Below, piece after piece: positions 11,696 to 21,869 of a stretch of DNA of 44,737 nt. The stretch's first letter is position 1, and each line of letters opens with the position of its first letter. This stretch comes from Betaproteobacteria bacterium (GTDB lineage Bacteria > Pseudomonadota > Gammaproteobacteria > Burkholderiales > SG8-41), in the NCBI GenBank assembly GCA_016192835.1, contig JACPTJ010000360.1:1-44737 (forward strand), in the 5' to 3' direction. The translations under genes and the position numbers were made by a program. The notes under the pieces were generated by a model, which worked only from the letters and a program-made list of their open reading frames with translations, was not told where the DNA came from and ran no database searches.

Positions 11696-13842
11696 TCAGC
11701 GCCGCCCCGCGCGCGCCACTCCCGGTACCTCGCGTATCAGCGCCAGCATGCGCTGCAACTGATCGAGATTGCTGATCTCGACGGTGAGCAGCATGCGCGC
11801 CGCCGCGTCACGGCTTGCGCTGTTGGTCGCCGTGACGTTGATGCGCTCGCGCGACAGGATCTCGGTGATGTCGCGCAGCAAACCGGTGCGGTCGTCAGCC
11901 TCGATCGCGATGTCGACCGGGAAAGTCGCGTCGGGGGATACCCCCCAATCCGCGGAGACGAGCCGCTCGGCATTCAGGCGCGCGACGTTCGCACAGCCCT
12001 TGCGGTGTATGGTCACGCCGCGGCCGCGCGAAACAAAGCCGATAATAGAGTCCGGCGGCGCCGGCTTGCAGCATTTCGCCGGCACCGTCAGCAGCTTGTC
12101 GACGCCCACCACCAGGATGCCGCCCGGCTGAGCGCGCGGCTTGCCCACGAGCGGCTGCTCATCGGCAGCGGCGGGAGCCGGCTCCTCCTTGCGCAGCGCA
12201 GTCTGCAACTGGCGCGGCCCGATCTCGCCGCGCCCGACTTCGGCCAGGAAATCATCGAGCTTGTCGAATTTAAATTGCTGCGCAAGCTTGTCGAGATTGA
12301 TGCCGGTCATGCCGTGGCGCTGCAATTCCCTGTCGACGACGGCACGCCCCTGCGCCACCGACGCTTCGTGGTTCTGGCGATTGAACCATTGTCTGACCTT
12401 GCCGCGGGCGCCGGCGCTCTTGAGAAACCCGAGCGCGGGATTGAGCCAGTCGCGGCTCGGCCCGCCCTGCTTCCCCGCCAGGATCTCGACCTGCTGGCCG
12501 TTCTTGAGCGGCGTATTGAGCGGCACCATCGCGCCGTCGACTTTGGCGCCGCGGCAGCGATGGCCGAGGTCGGTGTGGACGTGATATGCGAAATCGATTG
12601 GGGTGGCGTCCTGCGGCAGATCGATCACCCGGCCCTGCGGCGTCAGCACATAAATCGTGTCCTCGAACAGCTCGCTCTTGAATTGCGCGGCAAGCTCGCC
12701 GGCATCGGCGACTTCATCCTTCCATTCGACGATCTGGCGCAGCCACGCGATTCTCCGGTCGTAACCCGAATCGCGGCGCGAGCCTTCCTTGTAGCGCCAG
12801 TGCGCGGCGACGCCGAGTTCGGCGTGGCCGTGCATCTCAAAGGTGCGAATCTGGATTTCGAGGGGCTTGCCCTCCGGTCCGGTCACCGCCGTGTGCAGCG
12901 AGCGGTAGTCGTTGCTCTTGGGCTTGGCGATGTAATCGTCGAACTCCTTGGGCAGCGGAGTCCACAGGCTGTGCACGGCACCGAGCGCGGCATAGCAGTC
13001 TTTCACGTCACCAACCAACACGCGCACCGCACGCACGTCGTAGAGCGAGTCGAAATCGACGCCCTTGCGCCGCATCTTCTGGTAGATGCTGTAGATGTGC
13101 TTGGGACGGCCGCTGATCTCGGCCTTGATGCCGGCGCGCGCGAGTTCCTCGCGCAGACGCGAGATCACCTGGCCGATGTAGCGTTCACGGTCGCCGCGCT
13201 TTTCGTCCAGCAGTTTGGCGATGCGCCGGTAGGTCTCGGGCTCGAGAATGCGCAGCGCCAGATCCTCGAGTTCCCACTTGAGCTGCCACACGCCGAGCCG
13301 GTTGGCGAGCGGCGCGAAGATATCGAGCGCGAGCCGCGCCATGTCGTGACGCACTTGTACGTCGTCGCACTTGACCACGAAGCGCAGGGTCTGGACGTGA
13401 TCACCATCGCGAGCAGCATCTTGCGTAGGCCTTCCAGTTGCGCCGCCTGCTCGCTGCCGCGTGCAGCGCGCCGGCTTAAGCTTTCAATCATCGCCATGCG
13501 CGCCACACCCTCGGCGAGCTCGGCTACGCGCGCGCCGAACTGGTCGCGTATCGCGAGCACTGCTTCATGTGCCACGGCAATATGAGCGAGCAGGCTGGCC
13601 GCAAGACATTCGGCATCGAGCTTGAACTCGCGCAATATCAATGCCGTGCTGACTGCGTGCGGCAACAGCGGCTCGCCGCCTTGCAGCGTGCGCCCGGCGG
13701 CCTGCGGCGCGATCCATTCGAGCACGCGCCCGAGCAGCGCGACGTCAGGCTCGGCGTAATCCGCGCCAAGCGCGGCAAGCCAGCCGGCGATGCGGTCATC
13801 CGCGGGCTGGGTTGCGAGTTTCAAATGAGTCGGGCGCGCCAT
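11696..13842 (-). pseudogene. relA: RelA-type (p)ppGpp synthetase, frame-broken near 13380-13420
   Basis: N-terminal RelA/SpoT HD-like region in ORF 13165-13842 (...LRKMLLAMV) and synthetase/TGS/ACT in ORF 11696-13378 (KEFDDYIAKPKSNDYRSLHTAV, EFDD motif of RelA); different frames with apparently missing conserved residues at the junction. Confidence 0.85.
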
Positions 13843-14042
13843 CGGTCGTTAACGTATAACGGATTGATTATAGGAATATTATAAGCATACACTGCAGAAG
13901 AAAATGGGTCGACCGTCTGGCGTCGAAAACCGCCGCGTGTTACACGACTGTTGAATATGCCACGTTTCAGAGCTGATAATACGCGTGTTACCGAAGGCTC
14001 GTAACTACCCGGAATCAGCAGGTAAGCAAGAGGACGAACATC

Positions 14043-14450
14043 ATGCACAATTCACGTTTGCTCATGCTGCTAGCCGCCAGTAGTTTGGCTGCGGGTTCCA
14101 TCGCGCTTCAGGCCCAGGCGCAAAGTGCGACCCCGGATGCATCGCCCCAGGCCCGGCTGCGGCCGCCCGCCAGCGTCGATTACGACACGTCGCGAACGCG
14201 TCTGACGCCGGGCGCGTTTGGCTTGAAACCGCAATCGGCGCGCAGCAAGGAAGACATCGCATTGCCCTTCAGCCTCAATTACAACAGGGAAATCAGAAGC
14301 ATCATCATGCCGCTCGACGAAAAAAATACCTGGGACGTCGGCGTGATGTTCAACGTGAATACAGCGCCCGGCCTCGAGCCGGCGACCTCCCCCGCGCTTG
14401 GCCTGCAGCCGAAGCGCACCCCGGGCATCATGCTGCAGAAAAAATTCTAA
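14043..14450 (+). CDS. Hypothetical exported protein (135 aa)
   Basis: RBS-like AAGAGGA; Sec signal MHNSRLLMLLAASSLAAGSIALQAQAQS; C-terminal GIMLQKKF. Confidence 0.7.
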   Translation: MHNSRLLMLLAASSLAAGSIALQAQAQSATPDASPQARLRPPASVDYDTSRTRLTPGAFGLKPQSARSKEDIALPFSLNYNREIRSIIMPLDEKNTWDVGVMFNVNTAPGLEPATSPALGLQPKRTPGIMLQKKF

Positions 14451-14451
14451 C

Positions 14452-16848
14452 TCACTGCTCCTCATCGTCGAGCAGGTCGGGATTGTCCAACGGCGCATGC
14501 CAGTAGCGCCGGTACAAGGCACGATAGCGCTGCACGCTGAGCGTCCCGTCACCGTCGAACGCCAGCAAAAGCGCGCCGTCGCGATCGGTACGGTAGATGC
14601 GGCTGCCGAGCGCACGATAGCGATCGAGCACCTCGTCGTTCGGGTGACCGAAGCGGTTGCGGTAGCCGGCGGCGATGAGCGCGATGTCGGGATTGACCTG
14701 CTCGACAAATTCCGGTGACGACGAAGTGCGGCTGCCATGGTGAGGCATCAGCAACACCTGCGCGCGCAGCTTGCCGGGCGCTGCAACCAGCAATTCGCGC
14801 TCCGATTTGCTCTCGATGTCCGCGCTCAATAACACGCTTGCGCCCGCGATACTGATGCGCACGACGCAGCTGCGGTCGTTGGTGCGCAACTTCTCGCGCG
14901 CGTAGCTTTCCAGCGCCGGGTGCAGCAGCTCGAACGCGACGCCGTCCCACTGCCAGCGCTGGCCGGCGTGACAACGCTCAGCAATCGCGGCATGCGCGAG
15001 TAGCGGATCATCCTCGGCCAGCGACGACAGCAACCATCCGACCGGCATCGCCTGCAGCACCGAGATCGCGCCACCGCTGTGATCGGTATCGGCGTGGCTG
15101 ATCACCATCCCCGTCAAAGCGCGCACGCCGGCCGCCCGCAGGTACGGCACGATGATACGGCTGCCGCTGTCGATCTGCGGGCCGAATGCGGGTCCGGCAT
15201 CGTAGAGCAGCGCGTGATTGCGCGTTTGCGCGACGATCGCAAGCCCCTGGCCGACATCCAGCACCGCGAGCCTGAGCGCGCCTGCCGCGAGCGGCGGCGG
15301 CTCGACCAGAAATAACGGCAGCAGCGCCGCCGCGCCGATTGAGCGTGCCGGGAAACCACGCGGCAGCAGCATCCATGTCACGCCCAGCACCGCCACCACG
15401 ACGGTCCATGCCGGTGGCGCGTGCTGCTGCCACACCGCGGCGGGAAGCGCGCTCATCCATTCGAGCAGCGCCCCGCACAATGCCATCACCGCATGCGCGA
15501 GCTGCAGCATCAGATCGAAAGGCAGCATCACGCCAATGAGCGTGACCGGCACCACCGCGAGACTCACGACCGGGATAGCGATGGCGTTGGCGAGCGGCGA
15601 CACCAGCGATATCTGCTGGAACAACGCCAGCAGCAATGGCACCAAACCCAGCGTTACCGCCCATTGCACGCGCGCCCAAACGGCGAGCCAGTGCGGCTGC
15701 GCGATCCTGCCGGTCGATACCAGCATGATCAGCGCCACCGCGCCGAACGACAGCCAGAACCCCGGTGCGAGCACCGCCCACGGATCGATCGCGAGCACCA
15801 CAAACAGCGCCGTACTCAGCACCACCGAGGCCGAGGTGAAACGCCCCATCCACAACGCGGCTGCGACCACCGCCAGCATGTAAACGGTGCGCTGCGCAGG
15901 CACCGCGTAGCCCGCGAGCCACGCGTAAGCGAGCGCCGCGGCGAGGCCCGCCACCACCGCCGCCTTGCGTGCCGGAAGCCACAGCGTGAGGCGCGCGCTG
16001 CGGCGCCACAGGTAATAGGCAAGCGCAAACACCAGTCCCGAAATCATCGTCACGTGCAGACCGGAGATGCTCATCAGGTGATTGACGCCGGTGCGCGTAA
16101 AGGTTTGCCACTGTGACGGCGCGATCGCGCGCTGATCGCCGATTGCCAGCGCCGCGAGCACGCCGGCATACGGCGCATCGGCGAGCGCAGTCTGAATGCG
16201 GCTGCGCACCGCTTCACGCATGCGCTCGACCAGATACTGCGGCCTCATCACCAGCCCGGTGACACGGCGGTTGCCGCCGCCGGGCCGGATGTAGCCGGTG
16301 GCGCGGATGTTACGGTCAAGCAGCCACGCTTCGTAATCGAAGCCGTGCGGATTGAGCGTGCCGTGCGGCCGGCGCAGCCGCACCGTAAGTTGCCAGCGCT
16401 CGCCGGCGTGGAGTTCGGGAAACGTCGCGGGCTTGCCGTCACGCGCGGGGCTGCCCCACCATGACAATGCAATGTGCGCGGGAACCACTGCGTCCGGCGT
16501 CAGTACGCGCTCGACGTCGAATTCGAAACGCAGGCTGCGTTCATACGGCTGCGGCAAGGCCGCGACGACACCAACGACCTGGATGTCCGCCCCTTCCCAC
16601 TGCACCGGCAACGCGTCGGCGAGGCGTTGTCCCGCGAGCCACGCCGCCCACAGGAACCCGCACGCGAGGCAGCAGGCGAACATCGCGCCGCGCCGCAGCG
16701 CGCGTAGCGTGACGCTCTTCGCCTCCAAAGCGGACAAACCGGCAAGCGCGAGCGCCGGAATCCACCACCACCAGCGCGGCGACGGCAGCACAGACTGCAT
16801 CTGCAGCAGCCACACACCGATGGCAAACCCCGCCACGTTGAGCCGCAC
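14452..16848 (-). CDS. comEC: DNA internalization competence protein ComEC/Rec2
   Basis: Competence domain (VNHLMSISGLHVTMISGLVF) plus metallo-beta-lactamase domain (LDVGQGLAIVAQTRNHALLYDAGP...SHADTDHSGG). Confidence 0.95.
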   Translation of the reverse strand: MRLNVAGFAIGVWLLQMQSVLPSPRWWWWIPALALAGLSALEAKSVTLRALRRGAMFACCLACGFLWAAWLAGQRLADALPVQWEGADIQVVGVVAALPQPYERSLRFEFDVERVLTPDAVVPAHIALSWWGSPARDGKPATFPELHAGERWQLTVRLRRPHGTLNPHGFDYEAWLLDRNIRATGYIRPGGGNRRVTGLVMRPQYLVERMREAVRSRIQTALADAPYAGVLAALAIGDQRAIAPSQWQTFTRTGVNHLMSISGLHVTMISGLVFALAYYLWRRSARLTLWLPARKAAVVAGLAAALAYAWLAGYAVPAQRTVYMLAVVAAALWMGRFTSASVVLSTALFVVLAIDPWAVLAPGFWLSFGAVALIMLVSTGRIAQPHWLAVWARVQWAVTLGLVPLLLALFQQISLVSPLANAIAIPVVSLAVVPVTLIGVMLPFDLMLQLAHAVMALCGALLEWMSALPAAVWQQHAPPAWTVVVAVLGVTWMLLPRGFPARSIGAAALLPLFLVEPPPLAAGALRLAVLDVGQGLAIVAQTRNHALLYDAGPAFGPQIDSGSRIIVPYLRAAGVRALTGMVISHADTDHSGGAISVLQAMPVGWLLSSLAEDDPLLAHAAIAERCHAGQRWQWDGVAFELLHPALESYAREKLRTNDRSCVVRISIAGASVLLSADIESKSERELLVAAPGKLRAQVLLMPHHGSRTSSSPEFVEQVNPDIALIAAGYRNRFGHPNDEVLDRYRALGSRIYRTDRDGALLLAFDGDGTLSVQRYRALYRRYWHAPLDNPDLLDDEEQ

Positions 16849-16953
16849 CGCTACCCTCGCACCCGCGCGCTAATCATCCTTCCTTAACGCGCGGCACGTC
16901 ACGGCGGCAGACGATTTTCGGTACAATACGTGCCTGTTTCGTTCCAAAACCGC

Positions 16954-17526
16954 ATGCCCCGCAAATTTTTCAGGAAATACCTGCCGAGCCACGCTTCGAT
17001 CCGCGAGAACCGCACCATCGCGAGATTCGGCTCCTGGCTCAAGCACCATAACCTGTGGCACCTGCACCGCCGTTCGGTCGCGGGAGGCATTGCGGCGGGT
17101 ATGTTCGCCGGGCTCATTCCGGGCAGCAATCCGGTGCAGTTCACCGCCGCGGCATTGCTCGCCGCCGCATTCCGGGTGAACCTGCCGATCGCGGTGATCG
17201 TTACGCTCTATTCCAATCCGTTCACCATCGTGCCGCTCTATTATCTCGCGTTCAAACTCGGGCAACTCGCGCTGCTGGAGAGCAACGGCGAGCTGCCGCC
17301 GCTCGCATTCAGTCTCGAGGGCAAAGGCTTCAGCGAATGGCTCCCGGCCGCGCTCGACTGGCTGACCTCGGTCGGCAAACCGCTGCTGGTCGGCCTGCCG
17401 CTGCTAGCCCTGCTGCTGAGCGCGATCAGCTACGTCATGGTGCGCTGGGCGTGGCGTTGTTACGTCGTGTACGCGTGGCGTGCACGGCGGCGCCGCAGAC
17501 TCGCGACGGGAACGCCGCCGCAATGA
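16954..17526 (+). CDS. DUF2062 domain membrane protein
   Basis: LKHHNLWHLHRRSVAGGIAAGMFAGLIPGSNPVQFTAAALLAAAFRVNLPIAVIVTLYSNPFTIVPLYYLAFKLG. Confidence 0.88.
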   Translation: MPRKFFRKYLPSHASIRENRTIARFGSWLKHHNLWHLHRRSVAGGIAAGMFAGLIPGSNPVQFTAAALLAAAFRVNLPIAVIVTLYSNPFTIVPLYYLAFKLGQLALLESNGELPPLAFSLEGKGFSEWLPAALDWLTSVGKPLLVGLPLLALLLSAISYVMVRWAWRCYVVYAWRARRRRRLATGTPPQ

Positions 17527-18143
17527 CTGCGCCGGGCTACTGGCAACAGGCGACACGCGAGTTGTCGGAGCGCGATGCCGTCATACGCAGGATTGCCGGC
17601 AAATCGCTCGGCCTGACGCTGCGCTCGCGCGGGGATGCCTTCAGCACGCTGGCGCGTTCGATTGTCGGCCAGCAGATTTCGGTCAAGGCCGCTGAAAGCG
17701 TATGGCGGAAGTTTGCCGCCGCAGTGCCGGAAATCCGGCCCGAGGTCATACACGCTCACGATGGCGAAGCGCTGCGCGCGTGCGGCCTGTCGCGCAGCAA
17801 AGTGCTCTACCTGCAGGACCTGGCGCGCCATTTCATCGAGGGCAGGCTCGAGGTCGGGCGCTGGAAGCGGATGTCCGATGACGAGCTGATCGCGGAGCTC
17901 ACGCAGGTGCGCGGGATCGGCCGCTGGACCGCGGAGATGTTCCTGATCTTCTACATGACGCGTCCCGACGTGCTGCCGGTCGACGATATCGGGCTGCAGC
18001 GCGCGATGAGCCTGCATTACAACCGCGGCAAGCCGCTCACGAAACTGAAAATGAATTCGATCGCGAAGCGCTGGCTGCCGTGGCGCTCGGTCGCGACGTG
18101 GTACATGTGGCGCAGCCTCGACCCGGTCCCTGTCGAGTATTGA
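17523..18143 (+). CDS. DNA-3-methyladenine glycosylase II family (HhH-GPD)
   Basis: FSTLARSIVGQQISVKAAESVWRKF...LTQVRGIGRWTAEMFLIFYMTRPDVLPVDDIGL; ATGA overlap with upstream gene. Confidence 0.92.
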   Translation: MTAPGYWQQATRELSERDAVIRRIAGKSLGLTLRSRGDAFSTLARSIVGQQISVKAAESVWRKFAAAVPEIRPEVIHAHDGEALRACGLSRSKVLYLQDLARHFIEGRLEVGRWKRMSDDELIAELTQVRGIGRWTAEMFLIFYMTRPDVLPVDDIGLQRAMSLHYNRGKPLTKLKMNSIAKRWLPWRSVATWYMWRSLDPVPVEY

Positions 18144-18155
18144 CCCACACCGTCG

Positions 18156-18467
18156 ATGACCCACGCTGAATTCTTGTCCGCCCGCCGTAATGGCGCGTTG
18201 CACGTGCGCATCGATCCGCAGCAGGCATCGCGCTACGTCAGCGCGCGCCTGATGCTGCCGTTCGTGATGCTGCCGGTGCTTGGCGGCGGCGTCGCACTAG
18301 CCTTGATCGGATGGGTCTGGACCGGCCTTGCAGTCATTGCCCTCGGCATCGTTCTGCCGCGGCTCATCAAGCGCTCGGCGCCGCATTTTCTGTTGACGCA
18401 GGCGCTGCAGGACGAAAATCTCTATCGCGAGCTGATCGCGGCGGGGGTGCTCGACATCAGTGTGTGA
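18156..18467 (+). CDS. Small predicted membrane protein
   Basis: Two hydrophobic segments (LMLPFVMLPVLGGGVALALIGWVWTGLAVIALGIVLP). Confidence 0.65.
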   Translation: MTHAEFLSARRNGALHVRIDPQQASRYVSARLMLPFVMLPVLGGGVALALIGWVWTGLAVIALGIVLPRLIKRSAPHFLLTQALQDENLYRELIAAGVLDISV

Positions 18468-18550
18468 ATCGAGAGAGCGGGAGGTCGTGAGATGGAGATA
18501 CCCGCTGACGCCGATTCACGCTCTTGCGCCTTCGCGATATCACGCAGACG

Positions 18551-18626
18551 GTAGGTCAGGTTGCCGCAGCGGCGGCTACCTGACGCTTGGGGAATGTCGG
18601 GGAACGCTGCGCGTACCCCGACCTAC
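18551..18626. repeat. REP/BIME-like palindromic pair
   Basis: GTAGGTC(18551-18557)...GACCTAC(18620-18626) outer inverted repeat enclosing hairpins 18555-18567/18572-18584 and 18596-18607/18611-18622, one mismatch each; between convergent genes. Confidence 0.75.
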
Positions 18627-18650
18627 GCGCTCTCGCGTGCGTGGAGATCG

Positions 18651-19379
18651 TTAAGCCGCTTGCAGTACACCATCGACCAATCTCAGGATGCGCGCGGCGT
18701 GCGCGGCGATTTCGCTGTCGTGGGTCGCAATCACGAGGCTGGTACCGAGGCCCCGATTGAGCTCGAGCATCAGCGCAAAGACTTCGGACGCGGTCTGACG
18801 GTCGAGATTGCCGGTCGGCTCGTCGGCCAGCACGCACGCCGGCTTGGTGACCAGCGCGCGCGCAATTGCCACGCGCTGCCGCTCGCCTCCCGACAGCTCG
18901 GACGGCGCGTGCTCGAGCCGGTGCCCAAGACCGACCCGCTGCAGCATTTCCACCGCGCGCGCGTGGGCCTCGGCAGGCCGCATGCGCCTGATCAGCAGCG
19001 GCATCGCGACGTTTTCGATCGCGGTGAATTCCGGTAGCAGATGATGGAACTGGTAGACGAAACCCAGCGTCTGGTTGCGTAGTTCACCGCGCTGGGCTTC
19101 ATTGAGCGACTGGATGTCGCGCCCGCCGATTTCGACCTCGCCGGCGGTCGCGGAGTCCAGGCCGCCGAGCAGGTGCAGCAGCGTGCTTTTGCCCGAACCC
19201 GACGCGCCGACGATTGCGACGTGTTCGCCTTTGCCTACCGTCAGGTCGACACCGAGCAGCACCGGAACTTCGACCCTGCCCTGCAGGTAGATCTTGCGCA
19301 GACCGCGGCAGGCGAGCGCCGTTGTCGCCTCACGCCTCACGCCTGACATCTCACTCGTTGCGCCTCTGGCGTCACTCAT
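18651..19379 (-). CDS. lolD: Lipoprotein-releasing ABC transporter ATP-binding protein
   Basis: Walker [10 protein letters not shown], signature [15 protein letters not shown], Walker [12 protein letters not shown]. Confidence 0.95.
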   Translation of the reverse strand: MSDARGATSEMSGVRREATTALACRGLRKIYLQGRVEVPVLLGVDLTVGKGEHVAIVGASGSGKSTLLHLLGGLDSATAGEVEIGGRDIQSLNEAQRGELRNQTLGFVYQFHHLLPEFTAIENVAMPLLIRRMRPAEAHARAVEMLQRVGLGHRLEHAPSELSGGERQRVAIARALVTKPACVLADEPTGNLDRQTASEVFALMLELNRGLGTSLVIATHDSEIAAHAARILRLVDGVLQAA

Positions 19380-20619
19380 ATCGCAACGCCTCCGCGGGAT
19401 TGATCCTGGCCGCGCGATAACTCGGATAGATCGTCGCCAGCATACTGACCACAAACGAGAAAACTGCCGTCAGCACGATATCGCCCGCCCGCAACTCCGA
19501 GGGCAGATCGCTGATCTGATAGACGTCTTTGGCAAGGAACTTGAAGCCGAACACGTTCTCGATGAACGGCACCACCACGTCGACGTTGGCCGCAAGCGCG
19601 ACCCCGCCGATCACGCCGGCGAGCGTCCCCATCAGGCCGATCAAGGTTCCCTGAATCAGGAAAATTTTCATCACGCCGCCCGGACTCGCGCCGAGCGTGC
19701 GCAGGATCGCGATGTCGGACTGCTTGTCCTTGACCGCCATGAACAGGCTCGCGACGATGTTGAACGCGGCGACCGCAATGATCAGGAACACGATGAAAAA
19801 CATCATGCGCTTCTCGATGTCGACGGCGCGGAAAAAGTTCGCATTCAGCCGCGTCCAGTCGGTGATGTAGATGTCCGGGCCGAGGCTGCGCGACAGCGCG
19901 CGTGATACGGCGCCCGACTCGAACAGATCCTTGAGCTTCAGGCGCACGCCGCTTACCTGCGTGCCCATGCGGTAGAGCTTCTGCGCGTCTTCGAGGTCGA
20001 CCAGCGCGAGCCCGGAATCGTACTCGTAATGGTCGACCGCGAAAATCCCGGCCACGGTGAACTGCCGCAACCGCGGCAGGATGCCAGCCGGCGTCACCTG
20101 TCCTTGCGGTGCGATCAGCACCACCCTGTCGCCAACCATCACCCCGAGCGCCCGTGCCAGCTCGACGCCGAGCACGATGCCGAATTCCCCAGGCTTGAGC
20201 GCGGCCAGCGTGCCGGACTTCATGTGTTTTGCGAGATCGGCGACTTTTTCCTCGTCTTCAGGAATGACGCCCCGAATGAAGGCGCCGCGCACGGTACTGC
20301 CGCTCGACAGCAGCCCCTGCGCCGACACGTAAGGTGCCGCCGCCAGCACCTGCTCGTGCTTCGCAGCGGTGGCAGCAACCGCACGCCAGTCGCTGAGCGC
20401 GTTGTCCGCGCCGGTGATCTGGACGTGGGACGCGACGCTGAGAATGCGCGTGCGCACCTCGCGCTGAAAGCCGTTCATCACCGACAGCACCGTGATCAGC
20501 ACCGTGATGCCGAGCGCAATGCCGATCACCGACACCAGTGAAATGAACGAGATGAAACGGCTGCGCTGCCGCGCGCGCGTGTAGCGCAGACCGATGAAAA
20601 GTTCGTAGGATTGCAAGTT
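19372..20619 (-). CDS. lolC: Lipoprotein-releasing ABC transporter permease (LolC/E family)
   Basis: [52 protein letters not shown]; start uncertain, no ATG near the conserved N-terminus. Confidence 0.9.
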   Translation of the reverse strand, partial: NLQSYELFIGLRYTRARQRSRFISFISLVSVIGIALGITVLITVLSVMNGFQREVRTRILSVASHVQITGADNALSDWRAVAATAAKHEQVLAAAPYVSAQGLLSSGSTVRGAFIRGVIPEDEEKVADLAKHMKSGTLAALKPGEFGIVLGVELARALGVMVGDRVVLIAPQGQVTPAGILPRLRQFTVAGIFAVDHYEYDSGLALVDLEDAQKLYRMGTQVSGVRLKLKDLFESGAVSRALSRSLGPDIYITDWTRLNANFFRAVDIEKRMMFFIVFLIIAVAAFNIVASLFMAVKDKQSDIAILRTLGASPGGVMKIFLIQGTLIGLMGTLAGVIGGVALAANVDVVVPFIENVFGFKFLAKDVYQISDLPSELRAGDIVLTAVFSFVVSMLATIYPSYRAARINPAEALRYE

Positions 20620-20831
20620 TGACGCCAGTTGCGAAAGCGCAAGTTTGCCACAATGCCGGCGCCGCGGTGCAAAACACGCGGGGGCGCGCGGACTCGTTAC
20701 TGGCGAAGCCAGCCGTCTGCGGGTAGCGCGCCATGGCCCCCGTTCCCGCAACCGGGCGTTCCGCTAACGTGTCACGGGGGCGCGCGCGGATGCCAATGGT
20801 AGACTGCACATCACCAACCACGGTTCATCGC

Positions 20832-21863
20832 ATGCGCTGTACTCTTCTGATTTCCGATTTGTTGCCGCCGGCCGCATCCGGCAGCGAGCCCCTTCAGGAC
20901 GTGCGCCTCCCGGTGCTTGAAACACTGCTGGCACGCGGCACGGTCGTGCGGCAGCCGGCGCTCGAGCGCGACGCCTGGTTGTGCCGCGCTTTCGGCGTCG
21001 CCAAACAACAGGACTGGCCGGTCGCCCCGCTGACGCTGATGGCCGACGGCGTCGATCCGCAGCATCATTACTGGCTGCGCGCGGATCCGGTCGAGCTGCG
21101 CATGGAACGCAGCCGGCTGGTGCTGGCGCGCGCCGTGTCCGACCTCGACACCACCGAAACGCGCGAGCTGATTGCGGCACTCAACCGGCACTTTGCGCGC
21201 GATGGGATCACTCTGCTCGCGCCCTTCCCCCGGCGCTGGTATCTGCGCGTGGACCGCGCACCCCGGATCGCGACCACACCGCTCGCGTGCGCGGTGAATC
21301 GCGATATCGAAGCCCATCTGCCGCAAGGTGACGCCGCGCTCGACTGGCACCGCGTGATCAACGAAGCACAGATGGTGCTGCACGAGCATGCCGTAAACGT
21401 GGCGCGTGAAGCGCGAAGCGCCGCCCTCGTCAACAGCGTCTGGCTGTGGGGCGGCGGCACGGCGCCGGCAATCGGCCGTCCGCGCTACGATGCGGCGTGG
21501 GGCGACGATCCCCTGACCCGGTCGCTCGCTGCCGCCGCGGGCATCGCACGACGCGATTTCGGCGGCAACGGCAGCGCGTGGCTCACTGCCGCAACCGCGG
21601 CAGGCGATAATCATTTGCTGGTGCTCGATCAGCTGTCGGATGCGTTGCGCGCGGGGGGCAGTGCGGCCTGGCGCGAACAACTGGCGATGCTCGAGCGCGA
21701 CTGGATGGCACCGCTCGTGGCGGCGCTGCGCATGAGGAAAATCTCAGCCATCACGCTGGTGGCGATCAGTAGCGATAATCTAATCGAAGCCACGGTCACG
21801 CCCGCGCTGTTGTGGCGGCTTTGGCGGCGTTTACGGCCGCTCGCAAGCTACGCCGGCGCCTGA
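20832..21863 (+). CDS. Hypothetical protein, cofactor-independent phosphoglycerate mutase-like / RpfE-type
   Basis: MRCTLLISDLLPPAASG...NSVWLWGGGTAP; located directly upstream of recJ; family assignment from memory of such neighbourhoods. Confidence 0.55.
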   Translation: MRCTLLISDLLPPAASGSEPLQDVRLPVLETLLARGTVVRQPALERDAWLCRAFGVAKQQDWPVAPLTLMADGVDPQHHYWLRADPVELRMERSRLVLARAVSDLDTTETRELIAALNRHFARDGITLLAPFPRRWYLRVDRAPRIATTPLACAVNRDIEAHLPQGDAALDWHRVINEAQMVLHEHAVNVAREARSAALVNSVWLWGGGTAPAIGRPRYDAAWGDDPLTRSLAAAAGIARRDFGGNGSAWLTAATAAGDNHLLVLDQLSDALRAGGSAAWREQLAMLERDWMAPLVAALRMRKISAITLVAISSDNLIEATVTPALLWRLWRRLRPLASYAGA

Positions 21864-21869
21864 CTACGC

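Noticed and set aside
12005-13585. 526-aa plus-strand ORF
   Set aside because: Antisense shadow of relA in GC-rich DNA; low-complexity, Arg/His/Asp-rich translation with no domain character.
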